Positions 8,976-17,910 of a stretch of 64,000 nt of DNA are shown one piece after another (position 1 is the first letter of the stretch; every line of letters starts with the position of its first letter). Source of the DNA: Mycolicibacterium mengxianglii (GTDB taxonomy: Bacteria > Actinomycetota > Actinomycetes > Mycobacteriales > Mycobacteriaceae); contig NZ_CP065373.1 of NCBI RefSeq assembly GCF_015710575.1, positions 868,001-932,000 on the forward strand, in the 5' to 3' direction. Made by a program: the position numbers and the translations under genes. The notes below the pieces were generated by a model that saw nothing but the letters and a program-made list of their open reading frames with translations, had not been told where the DNA came from and searched no databases.

Positions 8976-9833
8976 CTAGCGGGTGACGAACGCCACGACG
9001 GCCTCGCTGAAGGCGTCGTTGTCGTCACCGGCAGCGGTGTGGCCGGCGCCGGAGAGCTCGATGAACTCGGCGCGGGGCACCTTCTCCAGGAAGTCGTTGA
9101 CCCCCTCGGTGCTCACCACATCGGAAAGCTTCCCGCGGATCAGCAGGATCGGTATCTGCAGGCCCATCGCCGCGGCCTCCAATTTATCGGTGCGGTCGAA
9201 CGGGTCATCTGCAGGTTTGGTGAGGAACGCCGGGTCCCAATGCCAATGCCAGCGACCCTCGCGGAAGCGCAGATTCTTCTTCAACCCTTCCGGGCTGCGC
9301 GGCTTGGCGCGGTGGGGCAGGTATTCGGCCACCGCCTCGGCCGCTTCCTCCAGCGAATCGAAGCCGTGGACGTGCTTGAACATGAAGTCACGAATCCGGG
9401 CACTGCCGCTTTTCTCGAACCGCGGCACCACATCGACGAGGACCAGCTTGCTCACCTGCTGGGGCCCGCCCTGACTGGCCACCAGAATTCCGGTCAACCC
9501 GCCCATGCTCGCCCCGATGATGACCACCGGCGGGCCCACGGCCTCGATCAGAGCGTGTACATCGCCGGCCAGCGTCTCCAGGGCGTAGTCGGCGTCGGGG
9601 GAGCGGTCACTGTCGCCGTGGCCGCGGGTGTCCACGGCCACCACGTGGAACCCCTGCTCAGCCAGGATTTCGCCGGTCTTCTTCCAGGAATGCCGGTTCT
9701 GTCCACCGCCGTGCAACATCAAGATCGTCGGCGCGGTGGTGTCGGCACTGCCAGACCGGCGGGGGTTCCACTCATCGGCGACGAGCGTGATGCCGTCGAC
9801 GCCGCGGAACTCGACTGTCGGTGCTGTGCTCAC
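8976..9833 (-). CDS. Alpha/beta-fold hydrolase
   Basis: A 285-residue alpha/beta hydrolase. The oxyanion segment MLHGGGQ is at 39-45, the nucleophile elbow GASMGG places Ser109 as nucleophile, and the acid and base are likely the Asp of GKLSDVVS and the His of SGAGHTAAG near the C-terminus. A DTRGHGDSDR segment is typical of esterase/haloperoxidase-like members. The cap (about 140-200) contains an unusual RWHWHWDP stretch. The substrate is unknown; a small ester or lactone is plausible. It lies between two TetR genes on the same strand, so either could control it. Confidence 0.82.
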   Translation of the reverse strand: MSTAPTVEFRGVDGITLVADEWNPRRSGSADTTAPTILMLHGGGQNRHSWKKTGEILAEQGFHVVAVDTRGHGDSDRSPDADYALETLAGDVHALIEAVGPPVVIIGASMGGLTGILVASQGGPQQVSKLVLVDVVPRFEKSGSARIRDFMFKHVHGFDSLEEAAEAVAEYLPHRAKPRSPEGLKKNLRFREGRWHWHWDPAFLTKPADDPFDRTDKLEAAAMGLQIPILLIRGKLSDVVSTEGVNDFLEKVPRAEFIELSGAGHTAAGDDNDAFSEAVVAFVTR

Positions 9834-9950
9834 GGGCGTCCTCTCGAAGCGGCAGGCATCCGACGGTACGACCTGAGGTGATCCGGCCGACGACGGGGGT
9901 TCTCGGGTCGGCCCCGAGGCGTCGACCTCCGATTCGAGGGGACGGGTTGT

Positions 9951-10565
9951 TCAGGCTCGCAGGCGGTGTAGGTGGGCGATGGCGGCGTCGGTCACGGCGG
10001 CCGCCGCCTGGAGGTCGGCGCAGGTCATCACCTGGGCGGCTGACTCGGTGAGTATCGCGATGAGAACCCGGGTCAGCAGCGCGCCGGCCGCGGAGGCATC
10101 GATGTCCAGGTCGGAGATCCAGCTGCGAAACCAGGCCTGCATGCTGTCGCGCCGGACTCGTTCATACCCGGGGGGAACGTCATCGGCGGCCAGGATCACC
10201 GCGATGTGGCGGTGGATCCAGACGGCCTCCAGGTAGCCGCGGGCTGCGGCGTCGAACGTGGCCGGCTGCCCTGTGTCGGCGATGTGTTGCCCGACGGTGG
10301 CGGCCAACCTTTCGTGAATGGCCAGAAACAGTTCCGTCTTACCGCCGAAGTGGTGATAGATGCTGCCGATGCTGGCTCCGGAAGCGGTGACGACCTCACC
10401 GATGGTCGCTGCGGCGAAACCGTGTTCGCGGAAAACGTCGGCGGCGGCGTCGAGAATTCGCTGTTGTGTGGCGTCGGTTTTCGCCCAACGTCGGCGGTGG
10501 AGTTTGACGGGTGTCAACTCAGCTGTCCGGTTGGTAACGCCATTGGCAGTTGCCGGCGCGGTCAT
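9951..10565 (-). CDS. TetR-family regulator divergent from the mce operon
   Basis: The 204-residue protein has a basic N-terminal arm (KLHRRRWAKTDATQQRILDAAA) leading into a helix-turn-helix (FAAATIGEVVTASGASIGSIYHHFGGKTELF, about residues 48-80) and a helical effector domain. It is transcribed away from the mce operon, and the shared region contains a perfect inverted repeat 41 bases from its start. That arrangement is usual for a local repressor. It is a single-domain TetR, unlike the double-length Mce3R. Control of the mce operon is inferred from position. Confidence 0.85.
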   Translation of the reverse strand: MTAPATANGVTNRTAELTPVKLHRRRWAKTDATQQRILDAAADVFREHGFAAATIGEVVTASGASIGSIYHHFGGKTELFLAIHERLAATVGQHIADTGQPATFDAAARGYLEAVWIHRHIAVILAADDVPPGYERVRRDSMQAWFRSWISDLDIDASAAGALLTRVLIAILTESAAQVMTCADLQAAAAVTDAAIAHLHRLRA

Positions 10566-10899
10566 GAAGAAACGCTAACTCCGCACTCGGCAATTAAAAG
10601 CGTGGTTCAAAATAGCGTTTTGAAAATGTGACCATTTGTTGCCTCGATTTGTCACGCGTATTTGCATTCCGCAATTCACATTGTTGTTTGCTGGTTGAAC
10701 GGACCGCGAGCTGCGGAGATCCGTCATGCCCGGGTGTGCACCCCGGCGCACGCGGTGTGCAAAGATCGCAGGCGTCACTGAGGCTGCGGCATTCACTGTC
10801 GAGGGGTCGGGTGAAATGTTGCTCGCCGCGAAATGGGTGGTGTACGTTCTCCGGGCAGCCTGTGTCATGAGTCACAGTTTTAACGCAGGAAGAGGTTCA
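10566..10899. promoter_or_regulatory. Divergent tetR/mce promoter region
   Basis: A 334-base intergenic region between the TetR gene and the leader frame of the mce operon. The part next to tetR (10590-10690) is clearly AT-richer than the surroundings, as expected for promoters. It contains the TetR-type palindrome at 10606-10624. I searched by eye for a KstR-type AACnnGTT site, as expected for mce4-type operons, and found none. Confidence 0.55.
10606..10624. promoter_or_regulatory. Candidate TetR operator (inverted repeat)
   Basis: Perfect 7-base arms TTCAAAA and TTTTGAA separated by TAGCG lie 41 bases upstream of the tetR start in the divergent mce control region. Size and position suit a TetR dimer. 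Binding is not proven. Confidence 0.5.
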
Positions 10900-10995
10900 G
10901 TGTCGGACGGAAATCAACGGCTCGCGCGTTTGATGTACATCCGGCCGCTGCCACAGGTTCAGCGGGACCAGGGGCTCAGGAAAGGTTTCGCCTAG
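10900..10995 (+). CDS. Possible 31-residue leader peptide of the mce operon
   Basis: A GTG at 10900 is preceded by a good ribosome site (AGGAAGAGG, 5-6 bases away) and opens a 31-codon frame with product beginning VSDGNQRLARLMYIRPLPQV. It ends in a TAG whose last G is the first base of the yrbEA GTG (TAGTGG). yrbEA itself has only weak ribosome-site sequence in front of its GTG, so ribosomes finishing this frame could re-initiate there. The peptide has no membrane segment and resembles nothing I know. It could be a coupling leader, or the frame could be accidental. Confidence 0.45.
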   Translation: MSDGNQRLARLMYIRPLPQVQRDQGLRKGFA

Positions 10996-11762
10996 TGGCC
11001 ACCCCAGAGGTGATCGCCAAGCCGGTACGTTCGATCGGCGGCTTCTTCGCCATGTCCCTGGACACCTTCGTCGCGATCTTCCGGTCCCCGTTCGCCTGGC
11101 GTGAGCTGATCCTGCAGACCTGGTTCGTCGCCCGGGTGTCAATCGTCCCGACGCTGATGCTGTCGATCCCGTTCACCGTGCTCCTGGTCTTCACGTTCAA
11201 CATTCTTCTGGTGGAATTCGGCGCCGCAGACTTCTCGGGAACCGGTGCCGCGATCGGCACCGTCACCCAGATCGGCCCCATCGTGACCGTGCTGGTGGTC
11301 GCCGGAGCCGGCGCCACTGCGATGTGCGCCGATCTCGGCGCCCGCACGATTCGCGAGGAACTCGACGCACTACGCGTCATGGGCATCAACCCGATTCAGG
11401 CGCTCGTCGTGCCGCGGGTGTTGGCGGCCACGATCGTGGCGCTGCTGCTGTCGGCCTCGGTCGTGGTGGTCGGCATCGCCGGCGGCTTCTTCTTCTCGGT
11501 GTTCGTCCAGCACGTCACACCGGGCGCGTTCGTCGCCGGACTCACCCTGATCACCGGGCCCACCGACGTCGTCATCTGCCTGGTGAAGGCCACCCTGTTC
11601 GGGCTGTCCGCAGGCTTGATCGCCTGCTACAAGGGCATCTCGGTAGGCGGCGGCCCCGCCGGCGTCGGCAACGCCGTCAACGAGACCGTCGTGTTCACCT
11701 TCATCGCCCTGTTCGTGATCAATGTCCTGGCCACCGCGGTCGGCGTCGAGGCCAACATATGA
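10995..11762 (+). CDS. MlaE/YrbE-type permease of Mce transporter, subunit A
   Basis: A 255-residue integral membrane protein of the MlaE/YrbE family. The two YrbE proteins form the inner-membrane permease through which an Mce complex moves lipids, powered by an MceG-type ATPase encoded elsewhere. Typical features are the entry helix GGFFAMSLDTFVAIFRSPFAWREL, the conserved GARTIREELDALRVMGINPIQALVVPR loop that contacts the ATPase, and about five hydrophobic spans. The ending GGPAGVGNAVNETVVFTFIALFVINVL is diagnostic. Its GTG start overlaps the stop of the leader frame, and its stop overlaps the next start (ATGA). Confidence 0.93.
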   Translation: MATPEVIAKPVRSIGGFFAMSLDTFVAIFRSPFAWRELILQTWFVARVSIVPTLMLSIPFTVLLVFTFNILLVEFGAADFSGTGAAIGTVTQIGPIVTVLVVAGAGATAMCADLGARTIREELDALRVMGINPIQALVVPRVLAATIVALLLSASVVVVGIAGGFFFSVFVQHVTPGAFVAGLTLITGPTDVVICLVKATLFGLSAGLIACYKGISVGGGPAGVGNAVNETVVFTFIALFVINVLATAVGVEANI

Positions 11763-12610
11763 CCGCCGTCCAAGGCGACAGCTTCCCGCGGCTCCGTCGC
11801 AGACTGAGCGGATGGTCCGACGGCCTGAGCCGGATCGGCCTGCAAACCAAGTTCTACGGCTACACCCTCAAGGGCATCTGGGATGCCTTTCGCTATTACA
11901 AGACCGAGATCATCCGGCTGATCGCCCAGATGGGGCTCGGCGCCGGGGCGCTTGCGGTGATCGGCGGCACCATCGCCATCGTCGGCTTCCTCACCCTGTC
12001 GACGGGCGCGCTGGTCGCCGTCCAGGGCTACAACCAGTTCGCGACGATCGGCGTCGAAGCGCTGACCGGCTTCGCATCCGCGTTCTTCAACGTCCGGCTG
12101 ATCGCACCGCTGACGGCCGGGGTCGGGATGGCCGCCACCATCGGTGCCGGTGCCACTGCCCAACTGGGCGCCATGCGCATCAACGAGGAGATCGACGCCC
12201 TCGAAGTCATCGGAATCCGCACCATCGCTTACCTGGCCTCGGCGCGGGTGATCGCCGGCGTCGTCGTGGTGATTCCGCTGTACTGCGTGGCCGTGCTGAT
12301 GTCGTTCCTGGCCGCCCGGGTGGGCACCACCGTCATCTACGGGCAGTCCAGCGGCGTCTACGACCACTACTTCCGGACATTCCTCAATCCCGTCGACCTG
12401 ATCTGGTCGTTCCTACAGGCCGTGGCGATGGCCTTGGCGATCATGCTGGTGCACACCTACTACGGGTTCACCGCCTCCGGCGGCCCCGCGGGCGTGGGCG
12501 AAGCGGTCGGCCGCGCTGTGCGCACGTCGCTCATCATCGCGGCACTGGTGACGGTCATGATCTCACTGGCCGTGTACGGCCAGTCCGGCAACTTCAACCT
12601 GTCGGGATAG
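11759..12610 (+). CDS. MlaE/YrbE-type permease of Mce transporter, subunit B
   Basis: The second permease subunit, 283 residues. It has the amphipathic N-terminus LQTKFYGYTLKGIWDAFRYYKTEIIRLIAQMG, the ATPase-contact loop GAMRINEEIDALEVIGIRTIAYLASARV, and the C-terminal SGGPAGVGEAVGRAVRTSL signature. The ATG at 11759 overlaps the yrbEA stop. The two subunits would form a heterodimer at the base of the Mce assembly. It is followed after 15 bases by mceA. Confidence 0.93.
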   Translation: MTAVQGDSFPRLRRRLSGWSDGLSRIGLQTKFYGYTLKGIWDAFRYYKTEIIRLIAQMGLGAGALAVIGGTIAIVGFLTLSTGALVAVQGYNQFATIGVEALTGFASAFFNVRLIAPLTAGVGMAATIGAGATAQLGAMRINEEIDALEVIGIRTIAYLASARVIAGVVVVIPLYCVAVLMSFLAARVGTTVIYGQSSGVYDHYFRTFLNPVDLIWSFLQAVAMALAIMLVHTYYGFTASGGPAGVGEAVGRAVRTSLIIAALVTVMISLAVYGQSGNFNLSG

Positions 12611-12625
12611 GCGTCGGGAAACGAT

Positions 12626-14110
12626 ATGGATTTCGCGGAAGCCGAAAAGGGCAAAGGGCTGCACCCACTGTGGTGGACGGCCATCCTGCTCGTCGTCATC
12701 GTGGCGCTGGCCTATCTCACCGGTGCCTTGTTCTCGGGGTCGTTCAAGTCCTACGTACCGGTGACATTGACCTCCGATCGCGCCGGTCTGGTGATGGAGA
12801 CGGGCGCCAAGGTCAAGCTGCGGGGCGTGCAGGTAGGCCGCGTCAGCTCGATCAAGGGTGGTGCCGAACCGGTCAGCCTCAAGCTGGAGATCTATCCCGA
12901 CCAGATCGAGCACATCCCGGCCAACATCAGCGCACAGATCAGGGCCACAACGATTTTCGGCGCCAAGTTCGTCGACCTGGTCTATCCGGAGAACCCCAGC
13001 TCCGACCGGTTGGCCGCCGGAGCGGTGGTCAAGTCCAGCAATGTCACCGCCGAGGTCAACACGGTGTTCCAAAACCTGGTCGGCGTCCTCGACCAGGTAG
13101 ATCCCGCCAAGCTGAACGCGGTGATCTCCGCGCTCGCCGAGGGCCTGCGGGGCCAAGGCGAGCGCATCGGGCAAGCCACCACCGACTTCAATCAGGTGCT
13201 GCTGGCTTTGAACCCGCGTAGCGAGACGATCCGCGCCGACTGGCAGGCGCTGCAGGGCTTCAGTGACACCTACAGCGTTGCCGCCCAGGACATCCTGGCC
13301 ACCCTCGGTGCCGCAAGCACCACCAGCACCACCGTGGTGAACAATGCCAAGCCGCTGGATGCCTTGCTGCTCAACGTGATCGGGCTGTCCAACAGTGGGA
13401 TCGAGTTGTTGGCTCCCAACCAGGCGAACCTGATCAAGGGCATCAACAATCTGTTGCCGACCACCAACCTGCTGATGAAGTACAACCCGGAGTACACCTG
13501 CATGTTGGTCGGCGCCAAATGGCTGCTGGACAACGGCGCGTACGACGCCACCGGCGGCAACGGAAAATCCTTCATCGTCGACGGCGGTGCGCTACTCGGT
13601 GACGATCAGTACCGGTATCCGCAGAACCTGCCGGTCATCGGCGCCAAGGGTGGCCCGGGCGGCCAGCCCAGCTGCGGGTCGCTGCCCATCCCCGACAAGA
13701 ACTGGCCGGTGCGCGCGCTGGTGACCAACACCGGTTGGGGCACCGGTGTCGACATCCGGCCCAACCCGGGCATCGGCTTCCCGGGTTACGGCAACTACCT
13801 GCCCGTCACCCGTGGCGTGCCGGAGCCACCCAGCATCCGCAACCTGTTCGGTGGCCCGGCACCCGGCCCCAACGTCGGCAACCCGCCGAAGGTCATCCCC
13901 GAACCGGGCGACTACCCGTATGGTGCGCCGATGTACCACCCGGACGGCACGCCGATCTGGAACAACCTGCCACCCGCACCGCCACCCGGTGCGCCGCGGG
14001 ACCCCGGTGCCACCCCAGGGTCGGAGCCGTTCTTCGTACCCGCCCCCGGGCAGACGCCGACCCCGCTGCCGCCGACCCCGGTACCGAACCCGGCAGTGCC
14101 GGGACCCTGA
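12626..14110 (+). CDS. MCE family protein, MceA subunit
   Basis: A 494-residue MCE protein with one N-terminal transmembrane anchor (about residues 15-38) and the MCE beta-barrel domain at about 43-125 (YVPVTLTSDRAGLVMETGAKVKLRGVQVGRVSSI). A long helical region follows (about 140-300) that contributes to the hydrophobic tunnel, then a DUF3407-type segment. The C-terminal tail beyond about 400 is Pro/Gly-rich, with repeated PPAPPPG and TPLPPTPVP stretches. The six Mce subunits form a periplasm-spanning lipid channel. The transported lipid is unknown. Confidence 0.92.
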   Translation: MDFAEAEKGKGLHPLWWTAILLVVIVALAYLTGALFSGSFKSYVPVTLTSDRAGLVMETGAKVKLRGVQVGRVSSIKGGAEPVSLKLEIYPDQIEHIPANISAQIRATTIFGAKFVDLVYPENPSSDRLAAGAVVKSSNVTAEVNTVFQNLVGVLDQVDPAKLNAVISALAEGLRGQGERIGQATTDFNQVLLALNPRSETIRADWQALQGFSDTYSVAAQDILATLGAASTTSTTVVNNAKPLDALLLNVIGLSNSGIELLAPNQANLIKGINNLLPTTNLLMKYNPEYTCMLVGAKWLLDNGAYDATGGNGKSFIVDGGALLGDDQYRYPQNLPVIGAKGGPGGQPSCGSLPIPDKNWPVRALVTNTGWGTGVDIRPNPGIGFPGYGNYLPVTRGVPEPPSIRNLFGGPAPGPNVGNPPKVIPEPGDYPYGAPMYHPDGTPIWNNLPPAPPPGAPRDPGATPGSEPFFVPAPGQTPTPLPPTPVPNPAVPGP

Positions 14111-14150
14111 CCGAACACATCTTCACCAGACAACGAGAGGCAACACGAAA

Positions 14151-15179
14151 GTGAAAGACAACCTGGGAGGCGCCCTCTGGCGTTTGGGCATCTTCCTGGT
14201 GGTCTGCCTCCTCGGGATGTTCTCGTTGTTCGCGGTGTTCGGCGAGCTGCGCTTCGACAAGGAGCAGACCTACCGGGCCGAGTTCAGCAACGTGACCGGG
14301 CTGGAAGCCAACGATTTCGTGCGCATCGCCGGCGTCGAGGTGGGCAAGGTCAAAGACCTGGCCATCCGTGACGACTCCACGGTGCTCGTCGAGTTCTCCG
14401 CGGACGACTCGGTGGTGCTGACCGAGGGCAGCCGCGCGGTCATCCGGTACGACGACCTCATCGGTGGCCGGTACCTGCAGCTGGTCGAAGGTGCAGGCGG
14501 CACAAAGAAACTGAACCCCGGAGGAACCATCCCGCTGACTCGCACCGAGCCCGCATTGGACCTCGACTCCCTGATCGGTGGTTTCCGCCCGTTGTTCCAG
14601 GCGCTGAACGCCGACCAGGTGAACGCATTGTCCGGCCAGCTGATCAGCGCGCTGCAGGGCCAGGGCGCCACCATCGGCTCGTTCCTGTCGCAGACGGCGG
14701 CGCTGACCAACACCCTCGCCGACCGCGACCAGCTGATCGGTGACGTCATCGTCAACCTGAACACCGTGCTGGGTTCGTTGTCCGGACAGAGCGAGCAGTT
14801 CGGCAAGGCGGTGACGGCGTTGTCGGAGCTGGTGCAGGGTCTGGCTCAGCGCAAAGACGAGATTGCCACCGGCCTGGCCTACACCAACGCCGCGGCCGGT
14901 TCGATCACCGCGCTGCTGTCGGAGGCACGACCGCCGTTCCAGAAAGTGATCACCGAAACCGACCGCAGTGCCAGCATCGTCCTGGCTGATCACGACTACT
15001 TCGACAACGTGATCAACACCTTGCCCGACGCCTATCAGGTCCTCAACCGGCAGGGTATGTACGGCGACTTCTTCAGCTTCTACCTGTGCGATATCGCGCT
15101 CAAGCTCAACGGCAAGGGAGGCCAGCCGGTGTATGTGAAGGTGGCCGGCCAGAGCACCGGGAGGTGCGCGCCGCGATGA
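14151..15179 (+). CDS. MCE family protein, MceB subunit
   Basis: A 342-residue MCE protein. The N-terminal anchor is LGIFLVVCLLGMFSLFAVF (about 12-30), then the MCE domain TYRAEFSNVTGLEANDFVRIAGVEVGKVKDL, then the helical part. It ends shortly after a LYLCDIALKLNGKGGQPVYVKV segment with no Pro-rich tail, which is normal for MceB. The GTG at 14151 is chosen because an anchor directly follows. The frame upstream is Pro/Arg-rich out-of-frame sequence of mceA. The stop overlaps the mceC ATG. Confidence 0.92.
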   Translation: MKDNLGGALWRLGIFLVVCLLGMFSLFAVFGELRFDKEQTYRAEFSNVTGLEANDFVRIAGVEVGKVKDLAIRDDSTVLVEFSADDSVVLTEGSRAVIRYDDLIGGRYLQLVEGAGGTKKLNPGGTIPLTRTEPALDLDSLIGGFRPLFQALNADQVNALSGQLISALQGQGATIGSFLSQTAALTNTLADRDQLIGDVIVNLNTVLGSLSGQSEQFGKAVTALSELVQGLAQRKDEIATGLAYTNAAAGSITALLSEARPPFQKVITETDRSASIVLADHDYFDNVINTLPDAYQVLNRQGMYGDFFSFYLCDIALKLNGKGGQPVYVKVAGQSTGRCAPR

Positions 15180-16573
15180 GACCTTTCTCAGAACGCAACC
15201 CCTTCATCATCGGCTTGGTCGGCATCATCGGGATCGTCGCCATCGTGCTGTTGGCGCTGAACTACAAGAAGCTGCCGGTCATCAACCAAACGTCCTCGTA
15301 CTCGGCCTATTTCGCCGAGACCGGCGGTCTCGACAGCGGTTCGCCCGTGCAGGTGTCGGGTCTGGAGGTCGGGCAGGTGACCGGGGTCGAGCTCGACGGC
15401 GCCCAGGTGCGGATCAGCTTCGACGTCAGCGACGGAGTACGCCTCGGCGACCGCGCCGAAGCCGCGATCAAGACCAAAAGCCTTCTTGGAGCGAAGTTCC
15501 TGGAGGTCACACCACGCGGGGACGGGCAGCTCGACGGTGCCATTCCCGTCGACCGCACCACCCCGCCCTATGAGCTGCCGGACGCCCTGGGCGACCTCAC
15601 CACGACCATCAGCGGGCTCAACACCGACCAGCTCTCGGACTCGCTGCGGGTACTGTCGGACACCTTCTCGGAGACCCCGCCGGATCTGAAGATCGCCGTC
15701 GAGGGTGTTGCCCGATTCTCCGAAACTCTCAACGAACGTGACGCACAGCTGCGGGAACTGTTGGGCAATGCCAACAAAGCCACCACCGTGCTCGCCGAGC
15801 GCAGCGACCAGGTGGTCTCACTGATCGGCAACACCAACGCACTGCTGGCCGAGTTGCAGACCCAGAGCAGCGCTTTGGACCAGATCTCGAACAACATCTC
15901 GGCGGTCAGCCAGCAGCTGGTCGGCTTCATCGGCGAGAACCGGGCCACCATGAAACCGGCGCTGGACAAGCTCAACGGCGTCCTGGCCACGATCGACAAC
16001 CGCAAGGACCGCGTGGCCAAGTCCATCAACATGCTGGCGACGTACTCGATGGCACTCGGCGAGTCGGTAGCCGCAGGCCCGTTCTTCAAGTCCTACATCT
16101 CCAACCTCATTCCGGGCCAGTTCAGTCAACCGTTCATCGACGCCGCGTTCTCCGACCTCGGCCTCGACCCGAACGTGCTGCTGCCCACCGAGTTGACCGA
16201 TGCCCAGACCGGGCAAGCCGGCACCCCTGCACTGCCGGTGCCGTACCCGCGGACCGGCCAGGGGGGCGAGCCGCGCCTGAACCTGCCCGACGCCATCACC
16301 GGCAACCCGGGCGATCAGGGGTGCGGTCCGCCGGGGATTCCGCTGCCCGGACCCACCGGCTGCTACCCGTACCGCGAACCGTTGCCTGCGCCGCCACCCG
16401 GTGGGCCGCCGCCAGGACCGCCGGCCGTCGCGCCGCCGGGCGTGGCTTCGACTCCGGCACCGTCAGTGGCTCCCGTCGCGGTCCCGGCACCTGGCCAGCT
16501 GCCGCCGATGACACAAATTCTCGGGCCGCCGCCCGGGCCGGCTGATCCGGCGAACTCGGGAGGTGGACAGTGA
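15176..16573 (+). CDS. MCE family protein, MceC subunit
   Basis: The 465-residue subunit has the anchor PFIIGLVGIIGIVAIVLLAL near residues 8-28, an MCE domain (YSAYFAETGGLDSGSPVQVSGLEVGQVTGV) and a helical coiled region. The C-terminus (from about 375) is Pro-rich with APPPGGPPPGPP runs. Its ATG overlaps the mceB stop (ATGA) and its stop overlaps the mceD GTG, so translation of the cluster is coupled. Confidence 0.92.
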   Translation: MRPFSERNPFIIGLVGIIGIVAIVLLALNYKKLPVINQTSSYSAYFAETGGLDSGSPVQVSGLEVGQVTGVELDGAQVRISFDVSDGVRLGDRAEAAIKTKSLLGAKFLEVTPRGDGQLDGAIPVDRTTPPYELPDALGDLTTTISGLNTDQLSDSLRVLSDTFSETPPDLKIAVEGVARFSETLNERDAQLRELLGNANKATTVLAERSDQVVSLIGNTNALLAELQTQSSALDQISNNISAVSQQLVGFIGENRATMKPALDKLNGVLATIDNRKDRVAKSINMLATYSMALGESVAAGPFFKSYISNLIPGQFSQPFIDAAFSDLGLDPNVLLPTELTDAQTGQAGTPALPVPYPRTGQGGEPRLNLPDAITGNPGDQGCGPPGIPLPGPTGCYPYREPLPAPPPGGPPPGPPAVAPPGVASTPAPSVAPVAVPAPGQLPPMTQILGPPPGPADPANSGGGQ

Positions 16574-17910
16574 CGGTCTCCCGTAACACCAGAATCGGTG
16601 TGGCTGTGGTGCTTGTCCTCACGCTGGTTGCCGGCGTGGCCGTGCTGCTGCGACCCGGCGGGCCGGTGCATCGCACCAACGTGGTGGGTTACTTCGCCAA
16701 CAGCAACGGCCTTTTCGTCAACGACGACGTGAAAATCCTCGGGGTGTCGGTCGGCAAGATCGACAAGATCGAACCCGAGCCGGAGCGGGTGAAGATCTCG
16801 TTCTGGTACGACAGCAAGTACCAGGTGCCCGCCGACGCCAAGGCGGCGATCCTGTCGCCGGCGCTGGTGACGGGTCGTGCCATTCAGCTGACTCCGGCAT
16901 ACACGGGCGGACCGGTGCTGGAATCGGATGCGGTGATCCCGCAGGAACGCACCGCGGTTCCGGTGGAGTGGGACACCTTCCGTCAGCAGCTGCAGCGACT
17001 GACCGACACTCTGCAGCCCACCGAATCAGGTGAGGTCAGCACGTTGGGTTCGTTGATCAACACCACCGCCGACAACCTGCGCGGGCAGGGCGCCAATATC
17101 CGCGACACGGTGGTCAAACTGTCACAAGCGTTTTCGGCCCTGGGTGACCACAGCACCGACATCTTCTCCACCGTGCGCAACCTGTCGATCCTGGTTGCCG
17201 CCCTGCAGGAGAGCACCAACCTGATGCGGCAACTGAATCAGAACCTGGCCGACGTCACCGGCCTGCTCGCCGATGATCCCGACGAAATCTCCTCAGCCGT
17301 ACGTGATCTCAACGTCGCCGTCGGCGAGGTGCAGACGTTCGTCGCCGAAAACCGGGAAACCCTCGGTACCACCTCGGACAAACTGGCGTCGGTCACACAG
17401 ATCCTCAACGACAACCTCGACGACGTGAAGCAGGTGCTGCACGTGGCGCCGAACACGCTGCAGAACTACGTGAACATCTACCAGCCGGCACAGGGTGCCG
17501 CGACGAGCGTGCTGGCGATCAACAACTTCGCCAACCCCATCTCGTTCCTGTGCGGCGCCATCCAGGCGGCGTCGCGGTTGGGTGCCGAGCAGTCGGCGAA
17601 ACTGTGTGTGCAGTACCTGGCACCGATCATCAAGAACCGCCAGTACAACTTCCTGCCGATCGGGCAGAACCTGTTCGTGGGTACGCAGGCGCGGCCCAAC
17701 GAGGTCACCTGGAGCGAGGACTGGATGCGACCGGATTACGTTCCGCCGCAACCGCCCCCGCCGCCGGCTGCTCCCGTTGCGGCGAGCCCCGTGCCGGCCG
17801 AGGCGGTGGGCGCGCCGCCGGCACCCAGCTCTCCGCTGGCCGCCGAGGCAGTGCCGACCAACCCGGCCGACGGGCTGCAGGGTCTGATGGTTCCGGGAGC
17901 CGGCGCATGA
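16570..17910 (+). CDS. MCE family protein, MceD subunit
   Basis: A 446-residue subunit with anchor VAVVLVLTLVAGVAVLL at about 11-28 and an MCE domain containing NVVGYFANSNGLFVNDDVKILGVSVGKIDKI. It has a long helical section and a conserved LCGAIQAASRLGAEQSAKLCVQYLAPI segment with two cysteines. The C-terminal 60 residues are Pro/Ala-rich (PPQPPPPPAAPV). It starts with GTG inside the mceC stop and overlaps mceE by an ATGA. Confidence 0.92.
   Translation: MTVSRNTRIGVAVVLVLTLVAGVAVLLRPGGPVHRTNVVGYFANSNGLFVNDDVKILGVSVGKIDKIEPEPERVKISFWYDSKYQVPADAKAAILSPALVTGRAIQLTPAYTGGPVLESDAVIPQERTAVPVEWDTFRQQLQRLTDTLQPTESGEVSTLGSLINTTADNLRGQGANIRDTVVKLSQAFSALGDHSTDIFSTVRNLSILVAALQESTNLMRQLNQNLADVTGLLADDPDEISSAVRDLNVAVGEVQTFVAENRETLGTTSDKLASVTQILNDNLDDVKQVLHVAPNTLQNYVNIYQPAQGAATSVLAINNFANPISFLCGAIQAASRLGAEQSAKLCVQYLAPIIKNRQYNFLPIGQNLFVGTQARPNEVTWSEDWMRPDYVPPQPPPPPAAPVAASPVPAEAVGAPPAPSSPLAAEAVPTNPADGLQGLMVPGAGA

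Noticed and set aside
8433..9881. 482-codon plus-strand frame across the tetR and hydrolase genes
   Set aside because: Opposes two recognised genes and shows no domain; long antisense frames are expected at this GC content.
10566..10899. KstR control of the mce operon
   Set aside because: No AACnnGTT palindrome was found in the control region, so an mce4-like assignment is not supported.
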